64,000 nucleotides of DNA from Chengkuizengella sp. SCS-71B (GTDB taxonomy: Bacteria > Bacillota > Bacilli > Paenibacillales > KCTC-33759), in NCBI RefSeq assembly GCF_040100845.1, contig NZ_JAZHSH010000001.1, forward strand, positions 2,154,501 to 2,218,500. Direction: 5' to 3'. This document shows positions 16,568 to 26,334 of this stretch, one piece after another (within the stretch, counting starts at the first letter, position 1; each line of letters begins with the position of its first letter). The position numbers and the translations under genes are program-made. Below the pieces are notes generated by a model. That model was not told where the DNA came from. It did no database searches and saw nothing but the letters and a program-made list of their open reading frames with translations.

Positions 16568-18907
16568 ATGGAGAATCAATTTTATGAAATTGTTCAAAAC
16601 TTGAAGCTTGAACACGAACTTTTAAAAGGGAATTTTGGTTTAGAAAAAGAAAATGTAAGGGTGAATGAATTAGGTGAACTCGCTTTAACCCCTCACCCTG
16701 CAGTTTTTGGGAATAAATTAACACATCCATTTATTACGACTGATTTTTCAGAGAGTCAAATAGAAATGATTACACCGATGTTTCATACACTTGAAGAAAG
16801 TTTTAATTTTCTAGAAAATATCCATCACATCATTACATTAGAGCTTAAAGAAGAATATTTATGGCCACAGAGTAATCCCCCTATGCTTCCTGAAGAAGAA
16901 CAGATTCCAATTGCAAAATACGAAAATTCGAAAAAGGGAAAAGAAGCTGAACAGTACAGAGAGAAATTAGCAGCTGGTCACGGTAAGAAGAAACAAATGA
17001 TTTCTGGGATTCATTATAACTTTTCTTTACAAGAGGAGTTTTTAAAAAAAACTTATAAAGAATCAGAAACAAATAAAACTTTTAAGCAGTTTAAAAACGA
17101 TATTTATTTACAAATAAGCAGACATATTTTGGAATACAGATGGTTGCTCATTTATTTGTTTGGAGCTAGTCCGGGTGTGCATTCAAGTTATAAAAAGGAA
17201 TGCGTAGAGATCATGGAGAAGCTAGATCAAGAAAGTTCATATTTTCAATATGCCAGTTCTTTTCGGAATGGGGTTTGTGGTTATAGAAATGAAGGTGAGT
17301 TGATTGTATCCTATCGTACTGTAGATGAGTATGTAAGTGATATGAAAAAGCTGATAAAAGAAGGTAAACTTCAAAGTGCTAAAGAATATTATAGTCCGGT
17401 TCGATTGAAATCGAAGAATAATTCTAATTTATTAACATCACTAGAGAAGGAAGGAATTGAGTACCTTGAGTTAAGGATTCTTGATTTAAATCCATTTTTA
17501 AAAATAGGTGTAGATTTAGAAACTCTTTATTTTGTTCATTTATTTACTTTATTTGGTTTATATAAAAAAGAAATAAATAAAAATGAAAACTCACAGATGA
17601 CTTCTCTAATAAATCATGAGTTAACTGCTAGCTTAGGCAGAAAGCAAAACCTGAAGCTTTTTAAAACATTTCAAGAAGTAGTTTCAATGCATACATGGGG
17701 GATTGAAATTTTAAATGAGATGGATACTTTTGTTTCTAATCTAGGTATAAGGAGGGAATATTTCCAACAAATTATTTATAATGCAAAACAAAAATTTAAA
17801 CATCCTGAAAAAGGTACCTCATCACTAATATTAAAAGCAATCCGAGAAAAATCGTTTATTCAGTTCCATATGGATAAAGCAAAGCAATATTTGAATAGAA
17901 GTAAAGCAAAACCTTATAATCTTATAGGCTATGAAGATATGGAACTATCCACACAAATTTTATTAAAAGATGCGATAAAGAAAGGAGTTTATTTTGAGAT
18001 TTTAGATCGAAAAGACAATTTTATATTATTGTTTAAAGGATCTAAGAAAGAATATATTAAACAAGCAACGAAAACATCATTGGATTCATACAGTACCATT
18101 CAATTGATGGAAAATAAATTAGTAACAAAAAAAGTGTTGTATGAACAAGACATAAATGTTCCTATGGGTAAGCATTATCTTGCTATGGATAAAGCATTAT
18201 CAGATTACTTTTATTTTAAAGAAATAGCAATTGTCATTAAACCAAAATCAACAAATTTTGGTTTGGGTATATCGATACTAAAAGAGAATTATTCCCAACA
18301 CACATACAAGAGAGCTGTTGAACTGGCGTTTCAATACGACGATTCTATACTGATAGAACAATTCATAAGTGGTAAAGAATATCGGTTTTTTGTGATTCAA
18401 GATGAAGTTGTAGGTATTCTGCATCGAGTTCCGGCTAATGTAGCAGGGGATGGACATTCGAATATAGAAAAATTAGTACAGGAAAAAAATACAAATCCTT
18501 TAAGAGGTGAGGGATATAGAACTCCCTTAGAAAAAATCAAATTAGGTGAAAGTGAGGAAATGTTTTTAGCTAGTCAAGGGTTGAATTTTCAATCCATTCC
18601 CAAGATGGGAGAGATCGTTTACTTAAGAGAGAACTCTAACATAAGTACTGGTGGAGATAGTATTGATTTTACAGATACTATTCATAAATCGTATAAAGAT
18701 ATCGCCGTATTTGCTGCACAAACAGTGGGAGCTTCTATTTGTGGAGTAGATATGATTATTAAAGATGATCATTCACAATATATCAAAGAAAATTACAGCA
18801 TTATAGAATTGAATTTTAACCCAGCTATTCATATTCATTGTTATCCTTTCAAAGGTGAAGATAGGAGACTTGGAGAAAAAATATTAGAAGCACTCGGATT
18901 TTATTAA
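16568..18907 (+). CDS. gshF: Bifunctional glutamate-cysteine ligase/glutathione synthetase GshF (GshAB)
   Basis: This 779-residue fusion has an N-terminal gamma-glutamylcysteine ligase of the E. coli GshA type (GNFGLEKENVRV, TDFSESQIEMITP, SGIHYNFSL) to about residue 450 and a C-terminal ATP-grasp domain (SILIEQFISGKEYRFFVI, IIELNFNPAIHIH) that adds glycine. The length is usual for GshF. The start is ATG behind AAGGAAGGTG. It makes glutathione from its three amino acids in the cytosol. Fusion GshF occurs in a subset of Firmicutes, whereas many Bacillales make bacillithiol instead. Confidence 0.95.
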   Translation: MENQFYEIVQNLKLEHELLKGNFGLEKENVRVNELGELALTPHPAVFGNKLTHPFITTDFSESQIEMITPMFHTLEESFNFLENIHHIITLELKEEYLWPQSNPPMLPEEEQIPIAKYENSKKGKEAEQYREKLAAGHGKKKQMISGIHYNFSLQEEFLKKTYKESETNKTFKQFKNDIYLQISRHILEYRWLLIYLFGASPGVHSSYKKECVEIMEKLDQESSYFQYASSFRNGVCGYRNEGELIVSYRTVDEYVSDMKKLIKEGKLQSAKEYYSPVRLKSKNNSNLLTSLEKEGIEYLELRILDLNPFLKIGVDLETLYFVHLFTLFGLYKKEINKNENSQMTSLINHELTASLGRKQNLKLFKTFQEVVSMHTWGIEILNEMDTFVSNLGIRREYFQQIIYNAKQKFKHPEKGTSSLILKAIREKSFIQFHMDKAKQYLNRSKAKPYNLIGYEDMELSTQILLKDAIKKGVYFEILDRKDNFILLFKGSKKEYIKQATKTSLDSYSTIQLMENKLVTKKVLYEQDINVPMGKHYLAMDKALSDYFYFKEIAIVIKPKSTNFGLGISILKENYSQHTYKRAVELAFQYDDSILIEQFISGKEYRFFVIQDEVVGILHRVPANVAGDGHSNIEKLVQEKNTNPLRGEGYRTPLEKIKLGESEEMFLASQGLNFQSIPKMGEIVYLRENSNISTGGDSIDFTDTIHKSYKDIAVFAAQTVGASICGVDMIIKDDHSQYIKENYSIIELNFNPAIHIHCYPFKGEDRRLGEKILEALGFY

Positions 18908-18954
18908 GTTCAATCATAAAAATTTAAAGTTCATAGGAGGGTGAGAAGCAAGTA

Positions 18955-19920
18955 ATGAGTGAATTAAATAGGGGTGAACCCGTTATTAAAATACAAGAAT
19001 TGTTTAAAAAATATGGTCAATTCATTGCAGTGAATAAAATTGATTTTGAAGTAAAGCAAGGTGAGGTTTTTGGATTATTAGGTCCTAATGGTGCTGGGAA
19101 AACTACAACGATGGAAATGATAGAGGGATTGAGGAAACCTGATGGTGGGAGAGCTTTAGTTGCAGGTTTCGATACTCAGAAACAGTTATATAAAGTAAAA
19201 GAAGTCATTGGTGTTCAGCTTCAATCTACTTCATTGTTTGATTTATTAAAAGTAAAAGAAATCACACAAATGTATGCAAGTTTTTATCCTAAGCCTGTTG
19301 AAATTGAACCTTTGTTAGAAAGTGTTAATCTAGAGGAAAAAATGAACGATAGGGTAAAAAATCTTTCAGGAGGACAGAAACAACGTCTGGCCATTGCGTT
19401 AGCTTTAGTTAATGATCCTAAAGTTATTTTCTTGGACGAGCCTACAACGGGCCTTGACCCACAAGCTAGAAGAACGTTATGGGATATTATTTTAAAATTA
19501 AAAGAGAAGGGGAAGACGATCATATTATCTACTCATTACATGGATGAAGCCCATATATTATGTGATCGTATATGTTTAGTAGATCAAGGCAATATCATTG
19601 CTTTGAACACACCTCAAGAGTTAATAAAAAGCCTAGACTCGCAAAGTGCAGTGGAGTTTAATTTATCAAATATGGATTTGTTGAATGATGCTGATAAAAA
19701 ACAGTTGGAGCATGAGTTTGGTAAAATGGCTGCGGTGAAGCAAGTGGATATTCATCATGACACCTATGTATTGTATACAGATCAATTACAGGAAACTTTA
19801 ACAGATTTAATACAACAAGCAGAAGAAAAAAAGATTAATTTAGCTGATTTACAAACTAGAACGGCTACATTAGAGGATGTATTTATACATATGACAGGAA
19901 GGAGTCTGAGAGAAGAATGA
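18955..19920 (+). CDS. ABC transporter ATP-binding protein (ABC-2 type exporter)
   Basis: This 321-residue ATPase has Walker A GPNGAGKTT, signature LSGGQKQR, Walker B VIFLDEP and the switch histidine in LSTHYMDEA. The DrrA/YhaQ-like C-terminal extension follows. It overlaps the permease gene by four bases (ATGA), so the two form one exporter. The start is ATG behind AGGAGGGTG. The cargo is unknown. Confidence 0.93.
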   Translation: MSELNRGEPVIKIQELFKKYGQFIAVNKIDFEVKQGEVFGLLGPNGAGKTTTMEMIEGLRKPDGGRALVAGFDTQKQLYKVKEVIGVQLQSTSLFDLLKVKEITQMYASFYPKPVEIEPLLESVNLEEKMNDRVKNLSGGQKQRLAIALALVNDPKVIFLDEPTTGLDPQARRTLWDIILKLKEKGKTIILSTHYMDEAHILCDRICLVDQGNIIALNTPQELIKSLDSQSAVEFNLSNMDLLNDADKKQLEHEFGKMAAVKQVDIHHDTYVLYTDQLQETLTDLIQQAEEKKINLADLQTRTATLEDVFIHMTGRSLREE

Positions 19921-21029
19921 AGGGATATCGACAATTAACGATAGCACAATTGAGAATATTTATACGTAATCGTCAAGTTCTTTTTTGGACATTATTTTTC
20001 CCTATTTTTTTAATGATTATGATTGGCTCCTTTTTAGGTGGAGGGAACGACGTTTCTTTACAAGGTGTTATCATTGATATGGATGAATCAAACGATTCCA
20101 AGATGTTTGTAGATGGATTAATATCAAATCAAACTTCTGTTGATGCTCCAGTATCTATACAATTTGAGGTTTCAGAAGATGAATTGATTGCAAAGGAACA
20201 GCTTAAACAAGGAGATATTCAACTTATCGCAATTGTACCTGAAGGGTATAGTGATGAAGTTAATGCTGTAGATGGATCATCCAATATTATTTTGTATTAC
20301 GATGAAACTGATCAATTAAGGTCAACGATTGGAATTGGATTAGTTGAAGGTGTAGTAGATCATATTAGTAAGCAAATGGCTGGTTATGAACCTGTTATTA
20401 CAGTACAACAAGAAGGACTACAATCTATAAATTTGCAGTACATTGATTTTCTTGTCCCAGGTATTGTAGCGATGATGATCATGTCAAATAACCTTAATGG
20501 TGTGGCTGGTCAAATTGCATCCTGGAGAGAACGAGGAGTTCTTCGAAGAATGCAAAGTACAACTTTGAAAGCGTCCACTTTTATTGCTGCTCAAATTACA
20601 GCTAGACTCATATTAAATGGTCTACAAGCTTTAATCGTATTATTAGTAGGAAGTTTCATTTTTGGAACACAAGTAAATGGATCTTGGTTATTATTAATTA
20701 TGTTTGTCGTTTTAGGAACATTAACCTTTATGTCAATTGGTTTCATTATTGCCTCTGTAGCTAAAACACCTGAGAGTGCAGGACCTATAGCTGGCTTTAT
20801 TTCATTCCCGTTATTGTTTCTAGGCGGTGTCTTTTTTCCAATCGACGATATGCCATCATATTTACAGCCTATTGTAAACTCTCTTCCTATTGCTCATTTA
20901 AGTACAGCTTTTAGACAGATTATGAATGTAGGTGCTGATTTAACAACTTTATGGAGTGAAGCTCTTTTATTAAGTGGATGGATGATTGTAGCGTTTATTA
21001 TTGCTAGCATCACATTTAAATGGGATTGA
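19917..21029 (+). CDS. ABC-2 type transporter permease
   Basis: This 370-residue protein has one N-terminal transmembrane helix (about 20-40), a large extracytoplasmic domain (40-180) and a block of five or six helices (180-368), the topology of YhgE/DrrB-type permeases with an ABC2_membrane_3 fold. The start overlaps the end of the ATPase gene. It would move an unknown drug or lipid outward. Confidence 0.9.
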   Translation: MKGYRQLTIAQLRIFIRNRQVLFWTLFFPIFLMIMIGSFLGGGNDVSLQGVIIDMDESNDSKMFVDGLISNQTSVDAPVSIQFEVSEDELIAKEQLKQGDIQLIAIVPEGYSDEVNAVDGSSNIILYYDETDQLRSTIGIGLVEGVVDHISKQMAGYEPVITVQQEGLQSINLQYIDFLVPGIVAMMIMSNNLNGVAGQIASWRERGVLRRMQSTTLKASTFIAAQITARLILNGLQALIVLLVGSFIFGTQVNGSWLLLIMFVVLGTLTFMSIGFIIASVAKTPESAGPIAGFISFPLLFLGGVFFPIDDMPSYLQPIVNSLPIAHLSTAFRQIMNVGADLTTLWSEALLLSGWMIVAFIIASITFKWD

Positions 21030-21156
21030 TGTTTCACAATATATATAATTTTATAAGAGGTTTGGTATTGCACAGCTCATCATTCGAATGGCTCCACATT
21101 TTTTAATTCTATTTATGTATCATTTTATTTCGAAATTATTACAAGGGGTTGTTTGT

Positions 21157-22080
21157 TTGAATACAAATAAAAATACATTTTTTATTGGAACTTTATACTC
21201 ACTTGCAGCGTATGTTCTATGGGGATTGCTTCCGATTTATTGGAAGTGGATCGAACATGTCCCAGCAGGAGAAATTTTGGCTCATCGAATTGTGTGGTCT
21301 TTTGTTTTCGTAATCGGAATTATTTATGTAACTAAGAAATCTTCAACGTTCAGGCAGCAGATATATTTGTTTTGGAAAACTCCCAAAAGTATGATACCTG
21401 TTTTAATTGCAGGGATGCTTATTAGCTGTAATTGGTTCATATATATTTGGGCTGTGAATCATGAACAAATAGTTGAAGCAAGTCTTGGTTATTATATGAA
21501 TCCTTTACTTAGTGTTTTATTAGGAGTGATTGTTCTAAGAGAGAAGATGTCCAATTGGCATATCATTGCGTTGTTTTTTGCAGGAATAGGTGTAGCTATA
21601 TTAACGATTCAACATGGACAAATCCCTCTAATATCAATTGCTCTAGCCCTTAGTTTTGCATTATATGGATTAGTAAAAAAAATAATTAAGCTTGATTCTG
21701 TATTTTCTCTGGCTATTGAAACAGCTCTAGTATTGCCAATAGCATTGATTTATCTAAGTAGCTTACAAGGAAGAGGTGCCGGGACTTTTTTAACCTCCTC
21801 ATTATCAACAACTATTTTGTTAATTTGTACGGGAGTAGCAACTGCTTTGCCATTATTATTTTTTGCTGAGGGATTACAAAGAATTTCGCTATCATTAAAT
21901 GGTTTTTTTCAATATTTAGCGCCAACGATAAGTTTAATACTGGCTATATTTGTGTATCATGAACCGTTTTCAAAAATACAACTGATTAGTTTTATGTTTA
22001 TTTGGTCTGGTTTAATCCTGTTTACACTTTCTAGCACAAACCTAGCTAGGGTTTCGGAGAAAAAAACAGCAAGCGTGTAG
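21157..22080 (+). CDS. rarD: RarD protein, EamA/DMT-superfamily transporter
   Basis: Ten hydrophobic helices and the RarD signature near the N-terminus (YVLWGLLPIYWKW, GEILAHRIVWS) and GYYMNPLLSVLLG identify the chloramphenicol-sensitivity RarD branch of the drug/metabolite transporters. I place the start at TTG 21157, 8 bases after AAGGGG at 21143, giving 307 residues; the in-frame ATG at 21088 would add an unusual 23-residue hydrophobic tail without a ribosome-binding site. The substrate of the family is not established. Confidence 0.88.
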   Translation: MNTNKNTFFIGTLYSLAAYVLWGLLPIYWKWIEHVPAGEILAHRIVWSFVFVIGIIYVTKKSSTFRQQIYLFWKTPKSMIPVLIAGMLISCNWFIYIWAVNHEQIVEASLGYYMNPLLSVLLGVIVLREKMSNWHIIALFFAGIGVAILTIQHGQIPLISIALALSFALYGLVKKIIKLDSVFSLAIETALVLPIALIYLSSLQGRGAGTFLTSSLSTTILLICTGVATALPLLFFAEGLQRISLSLNGFFQYLAPTISLILAIFVYHEPFSKIQLISFMFIWSGLILFTLSSTNLARVSEKKTASV

Positions 22081-22314
22081 TTTGAAGTTTAATTTATTTT
22101 ATTTTCACGTAGCATTCATTTAACTTTAGAATATTGAATAATATAGTTTATAGAGGTAATAATTTTTTTCCACTTATTGTGATTCATCTGAAATTATGAG
22201 TACTTTATGTTATGATAGTAAATGGATTTATTCATGATATTCCTCACTCCCTCGATAGAATCATGAAATGTTAATAAAGAGAAAACGAAGTAATTTAACC
22301 GAGGTGAAACATTA

Positions 22315-22722
22315 ATGAACGTAGCTTTTTTTCTTACACCAAAGTCTGAGGTCATTTATTTAAATGAATCATGGAGTATGAGACAAGTTCTTGAAAAGAT
22401 GAGACATTATCGTTATGCAACTGTTCCTATTATTGATGATCAAGGTAAGTATATAGGAACGATATCTGAGGGTGATTTGTTATGGCAAATGCACGAAATG
22501 ATTGGAGAATCAATTGACAATTACAGCAAAATTAAATTAAATGACATCCCACTATACAATAGTTATAAATCTATCCATGTACGGGGAGAAATTGAGGATT
22601 TAATAGATCTAACAATCAGACAAAACTTTGTACCTATTATTGATGACCTTGAACATTTTATTGGAATCGTAACACGAAAAGATATTATACATCATTTAAA
22701 TTCAAAATTAAAAACAATATAA
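22315..22722 (+). CDS. CBS-domain protein (two CBS motifs)
   Basis: This 135-residue protein consists of two CBS motifs and nothing else: residues about 10-65 (ATVPIIDDQGKYIGTISEGDL) and 75-130 (FVPIIDDLEHFIGIVTRKDI). Such Bateman modules bind adenine nucleotides and act as small regulatory subunits. The start is ATG behind CCGAGGTG. It is followed closely by a strong terminator. Confidence 0.85.
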   Translation: MNVAFFLTPKSEVIYLNESWSMRQVLEKMRHYRYATVPIIDDQGKYIGTISEGDLLWQMHEMIGESIDNYSKIKLNDIPLYNSYKSIHVRGEIEDLIDLTIRQNFVPIIDDLEHFIGIVTRKDIIHHLNSKLKTI

Positions 22723-22740
22723 TTCAACCCATGTTAGTTA

Positions 22741-22772
22741 AAACGTCACTGAGAGATCAGTGGCGTTTTTTC
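22741..22772 (+). terminator. Rho-independent terminator after the CBS gene
   Basis: AACGTCACTGA pairs with TCAGTGGCGTT around a GAGA loop, followed by a run of T. Confidence 0.9.
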
Positions 22773-22903
22773 TATATGTATTTGTTTTTTTGAAAGGAGA
22801 TCTTATTTTGTGTTTTTAAGTTGAAATTGTAATTCTAAAGCACATATTATGCGTTAAAAGTATATGCTAGTGGAAGAAGGGTCTCTGAGGAGGAGTTGGG
22901 GGA

Positions 22904-24334
22904 ATGGATGTCATAGATAATCCAACATTAAATAGACCATTACTCATTAGCTCATTTATCAATAAAAAAGAATTATCAAAAAGGATAAAAAATAATAGTT
23001 TCGTAGATCATAAAGTGACTCCATTAATTAAAAACATTTCCTTTCATGAAATGGACAAATGGTTTTTTGATCATTCTGGTAATCTTAAACATGAGAGTGG
23101 AAAATTTTTTGTAATACAAGGAATGAAAATTAAAGATCAAGTTCATAAAAAGTTATTATATCGTCCAATCATAAATCAACCGGAACATGGAATTCTCGGG
23201 TTAATCATGAAAGAGGAAGATGGTGCTAAGTATTTATTAGTACAGCTTAAAATAGAGCCAGGAAATGTTAATTTCATACAAGTATCTCCAACTGTTCAAG
23301 CTACTGAGAGTAATTATACACAGGTCCATAGTGGGAAATCAGTGCCTTATCTTGAATACTTTACTAATTCTAATAACTCTAAAGTGATATTTAAGCAATT
23401 ACAATCAGAACTAGGAAATAAATTTTACGCAAAGAGAAATTATAATATGATTGCAGAATTAGCAGAAGGTTATCAAATTAAACTAAGACCTGATTTTTAT
23501 TGGATTTCATTGGGTGAGATCTTTGATTTATTAAGAAAACCTAATCTTATTAATATGGATCTGAGATCTATTATTTCATGTTTCAGTTTTTCTAACCATA
23601 ATTTAGACAACAAAAAGTACTCTGATAAGTTAGAGGATTCTGAAAGAATGATGAAGTGGAATATACATGGCAAAATGTTATTGCAATCAGCGCTTAATCA
23701 TAAGGGTGCTGTTAATTCATTAGAACACATTAACGCATGGTTATTAGATCTTAAAAAGAAGAAAAGATTTGAAATAGAAATGATAAGTTTAAATGAACTT
23801 TTAGATAAAGGTTGGAATAAAAATAATAAACGTATTTTTAATCATAATTATGATGAATTTGAGGTTAATTATTTGAAAATTCACATAGAAAATAGAGAAG
23901 TTAATACTTGGTCACAGCCTATAGTTGTTGATCATCAGGTTAAATTAAACGGATTTATAGTGAAAAAAATAAATGGACTTTACCATTTTTTAGCTCAAGC
24001 TTGTGAGCAATATGGTTACCATGATGGAGTTGAAATTGGACCTACTGTCCATAATGTTTCTTCATATTCTTCAGTTGCTTATATGGATTTCTTTCAGAAT
24101 GCAAAAAATGAAAAAATTCTTTATTCCCAAATATTATCGGAAGAAGGAGGAAGATTCTATCATTGTCAAAATCAATATATGATCATATTTATAGAAGATG
24201 AAATCAAAATAAAAAATGGTTTTAAATGGGTAACATTATATCAATTAAAAGAAATGTTGAAAAATGAATGTTTTGTAAATGTAGAAGCAAGAACGATAAT
24301 TTCATGTGTAGACTTTGGAGTGATGGATAGATGA
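22904..24334 (+). CDS. NDP-hexose 2,3-dehydratase
   Basis: This 476-residue protein is made of two related halves (about 40-235 and 300-475), the hallmark of EvaA/TylCVI/OleV dehydratases. The N-terminal half has the family motifs RPIINQPEHGILG, LKIEPGN and SPTVQATESNYT (128-139); the second has SQPIV and GPTVHNVSSYS (379-389). It would remove water from dTDP-4-keto-6-deoxy-D-glucose, giving a 3,4-diketo-2,6-dideoxy sugar for the next enzyme. The start is ATG behind GGAGGAG. A CATATTAT at 22843-22850 resembles a sporulation sigma -10 box. It overlaps the next gene by ATGA. Confidence 0.9.
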   Translation: MDVIDNPTLNRPLLISSFINKKELSKRIKNNSFVDHKVTPLIKNISFHEMDKWFFDHSGNLKHESGKFFVIQGMKIKDQVHKKLLYRPIINQPEHGILGLIMKEEDGAKYLLVQLKIEPGNVNFIQVSPTVQATESNYTQVHSGKSVPYLEYFTNSNNSKVIFKQLQSELGNKFYAKRNYNMIAELAEGYQIKLRPDFYWISLGEIFDLLRKPNLINMDLRSIISCFSFSNHNLDNKKYSDKLEDSERMMKWNIHGKMLLQSALNHKGAVNSLEHINAWLLDLKKKKRFEIEMISLNELLDKGWNKNNKRIFNHNYDEFEVNYLKIHIENREVNTWSQPIVVDHQVKLNGFIVKKINGLYHFLAQACEQYGYHDGVEIGPTVHNVSSYSSVAYMDFFQNAKNEKILYSQILSEEGGRFYHCQNQYMIIFIEDEIKIKNGFKWVTLYQLKEMLKNECFVNVEARTIISCVDFGVMDR

Positions 24335-25314
24335 AGAAAATCATCAAAATTGGTGTTTTAGGTTGTTCAAATATTTCTCAAAAAGCACTCTTACCAGCCA
24401 TTTGTAATCATCCAAATTTTCAGTTGGCTGGGGTAGCTTCTAGATCTAATGATAAAGCATTGAAATTTTCTAAATTATTTAAAACATTACCGTATTCATA
24501 TGATGAGCTAATAAATGATGATGATATAGATGCAATTTACGTATCTTTACCTGTAGGTCTTCATTATCTATGGGGGAAAAAAGTACTTCAATCAGGAAAA
24601 CATCTTTTAATGGAAAAAACGTTTACAGTTTCATTAAAAGAAGCTGAAGAATTAGTATCGTTAGCTTTACAAAATAATATAGTTGCAATGGAAGCCCTAA
24701 TGTATACCTATCATTCACTATACCAAAAAGTCAGAGAGAGTGTTTTGGAAGGTACAATTGGAAAAATAAGATCCATTGAATCATCTTTCGGTTTTCCATC
24801 ATTACCACAAGATAATATTAGAAGCCAAAAAACAATTGGAGGAGGAGCAATTTTAGATAATTTAATATATCCACTAAGTTTATGTTTAAATTTAGCAAAT
24901 GAGAAACTAGTAGATTACAACTATAAAATATATAAAGATGATAATTCAGAGGTTGATACGAGAGGTAGTTTACAATTACATTTCACTTCTTTCTCTGCTC
25001 ATCTTACCTATGGATTTGGGTATATGTATCGTAATGATTATATCATTTGGGGAAGTGATGGTTATTTAAAAGTGAATAGAGGCTTTTCCAGACCAATAAA
25101 TTTAGATGCAGAAATATTAGTTGTGAAACAAAATAATGAAAAAATAATAAAAGTGAAACAAGATAATCACTTTTATAATATGATAGATGCTTTTTACCAA
25201 AAAGTGATTGGTCAAGATATTATATATATGAATGAGAAGGAGAATATTCTTCAAAGAATGGAAATTATATCAGAACTATATCAATCCTTGGATGTAAATC
25301 TTGAAAAATTCTGA
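24331..25314 (+). CDS. NDP-hexose 3-ketoreductase, Gfo/Idh/MocA family
   Basis: This 327-residue oxidoreductase has an N-terminal Rossmann fold (IGVLGCSNIS) and the MEKTFTVS segment of the Gfo/Idh/MocA active site. In 2-deoxysugar pathways (TylCII, KijD10) this family reduces the unstable 3-keto product of the 2,3-dehydratase; the ATGA overlap with that gene supports the pairing strongly. The product would be dTDP-4-keto-2,6-dideoxyhexose. The stereochemistry at C3 cannot be read from sequence. Confidence 0.88.
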   Translation: MKKIIKIGVLGCSNISQKALLPAICNHPNFQLAGVASRSNDKALKFSKLFKTLPYSYDELINDDDIDAIYVSLPVGLHYLWGKKVLQSGKHLLMEKTFTVSLKEAEELVSLALQNNIVAMEALMYTYHSLYQKVRESVLEGTIGKIRSIESSFGFPSLPQDNIRSQKTIGGGAILDNLIYPLSLCLNLANEKLVDYNYKIYKDDNSEVDTRGSLQLHFTSFSAHLTYGFGYMYRNDYIIWGSDGYLKVNRGFSRPINLDAEILVVKQNNEKIIKVKQDNHFYNMIDAFYQKVIGQDIIYMNEKENILQRMEIISELYQSLDVNLEKF

Positions 25315-25346
25315 AATATTCTAGTTATTTATTTAGGAGGTGGGAA

Positions 25347-26186
25347 GTGAAAATCTTAATTACAGGTGCAAAAAGTCAATTAGCAAAAGAAATAATAAAA
25401 CTTACAGGAAATAATAATTTAAACTTACATGAATTTACAAAAGAAGAAATGAACGTAACAAATTATGATGAAGTGAATCAAATTATAAATAACATTCAAC
25501 CCAATATAGTCATTCATTGTGCTGCTAATGCTAATGTAGATTTTCTAACAAAGTATCCTGATCAAGCTTATCATTTAAACACTTTAGGTACACGTAACGT
25601 AGCTGTCGCATCAGAAAAAGTTAATGCAAAATTTTTATTTTTAAGTACGGCTTACGTATTTGATGGTCTACATCCTAGTTATACAGAATTTGATGAACCC
25701 TCTCCAGTGAATATATATGGAAAAACTAAAGCTGCAGCAGAGAAAATAGTGCAAACTTTGCACAGCCGATACTTTATTATTCGAACATCTTGGTTATGCG
25801 GTGAGAGGTTTATAAAGTGGATGCAAGATACTATATTAAAGAAAAATAGCATAAACATTGAAACAGATTTATTTGGATCCCCAACTCCAACTAGTGATTT
25901 AGCTCAATTTATAATTAAAATCATAATGACTGATTTGTATGGGATTTATCATGTCACAAGTAGTGGAATTTGTTCAAAGTATGATTATTTTCAACTTGTA
26001 CTAGACAGTTTGGGTATAAGTGACTATCATTTAGTGCCTATTAAAGTTAATGATTCAGAACCGAATAGTTTGAGACCAAAATATTCAACTTTAGAAAATA
26101 TGGCTTTAAAAGTTCAAGGCTTTGATGAGCTTCGTCCATGGAATGAGGGAGTTTATGAATATATACAAAATCTTTATAATTTATAG
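25347..26186 (+). CDS. RmlD-like NDP-4-keto-sugar reductase (paralogue 1)
   Basis: This 279-residue extended short-chain dehydrogenase belongs to the RmlD/RfbD family, with the N-terminal nucleotide motif TGAKSQLAKE and catalytic YGKTK. The GxxGxxG is less regular than in the second paralogue at 46107, which is the better dTDP-4-dehydrorhamnose reductase. Its place after the 2,3-dehydratase and 3-ketoreductase suggests it performs the final C4 reduction of the 2,6-dideoxy sugar. The start is GTG behind AGGAGGTG. Confidence 0.85.
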   Translation: MKILITGAKSQLAKEIIKLTGNNNLNLHEFTKEEMNVTNYDEVNQIINNIQPNIVIHCAANANVDFLTKYPDQAYHLNTLGTRNVAVASEKVNAKFLFLSTAYVFDGLHPSYTEFDEPSPVNIYGKTKAAAEKIVQTLHSRYFIIRTSWLCGERFIKWMQDTILKKNSINIETDLFGSPTPTSDLAQFIIKIIMTDLYGIYHVTSSGICSKYDYFQLVLDSLGISDYHLVPIKVNDSEPNSLRPKYSTLENMALKVQGFDELRPWNEGVYEYIQNLYNL

Positions 26187-26334
26187 TGATTTATACAAAC
26201 AAACTATGGACTTTCAATTTTCAAAATCTAAAAACATATAATACTGAAAGATGTTTTCAAAAGATAATGATTTATTTAATAAAATGAAAGTGATGAAAAT
26301 TTAAGTTTAGAAGAGATGAAAAAGGAGAGAGAAC

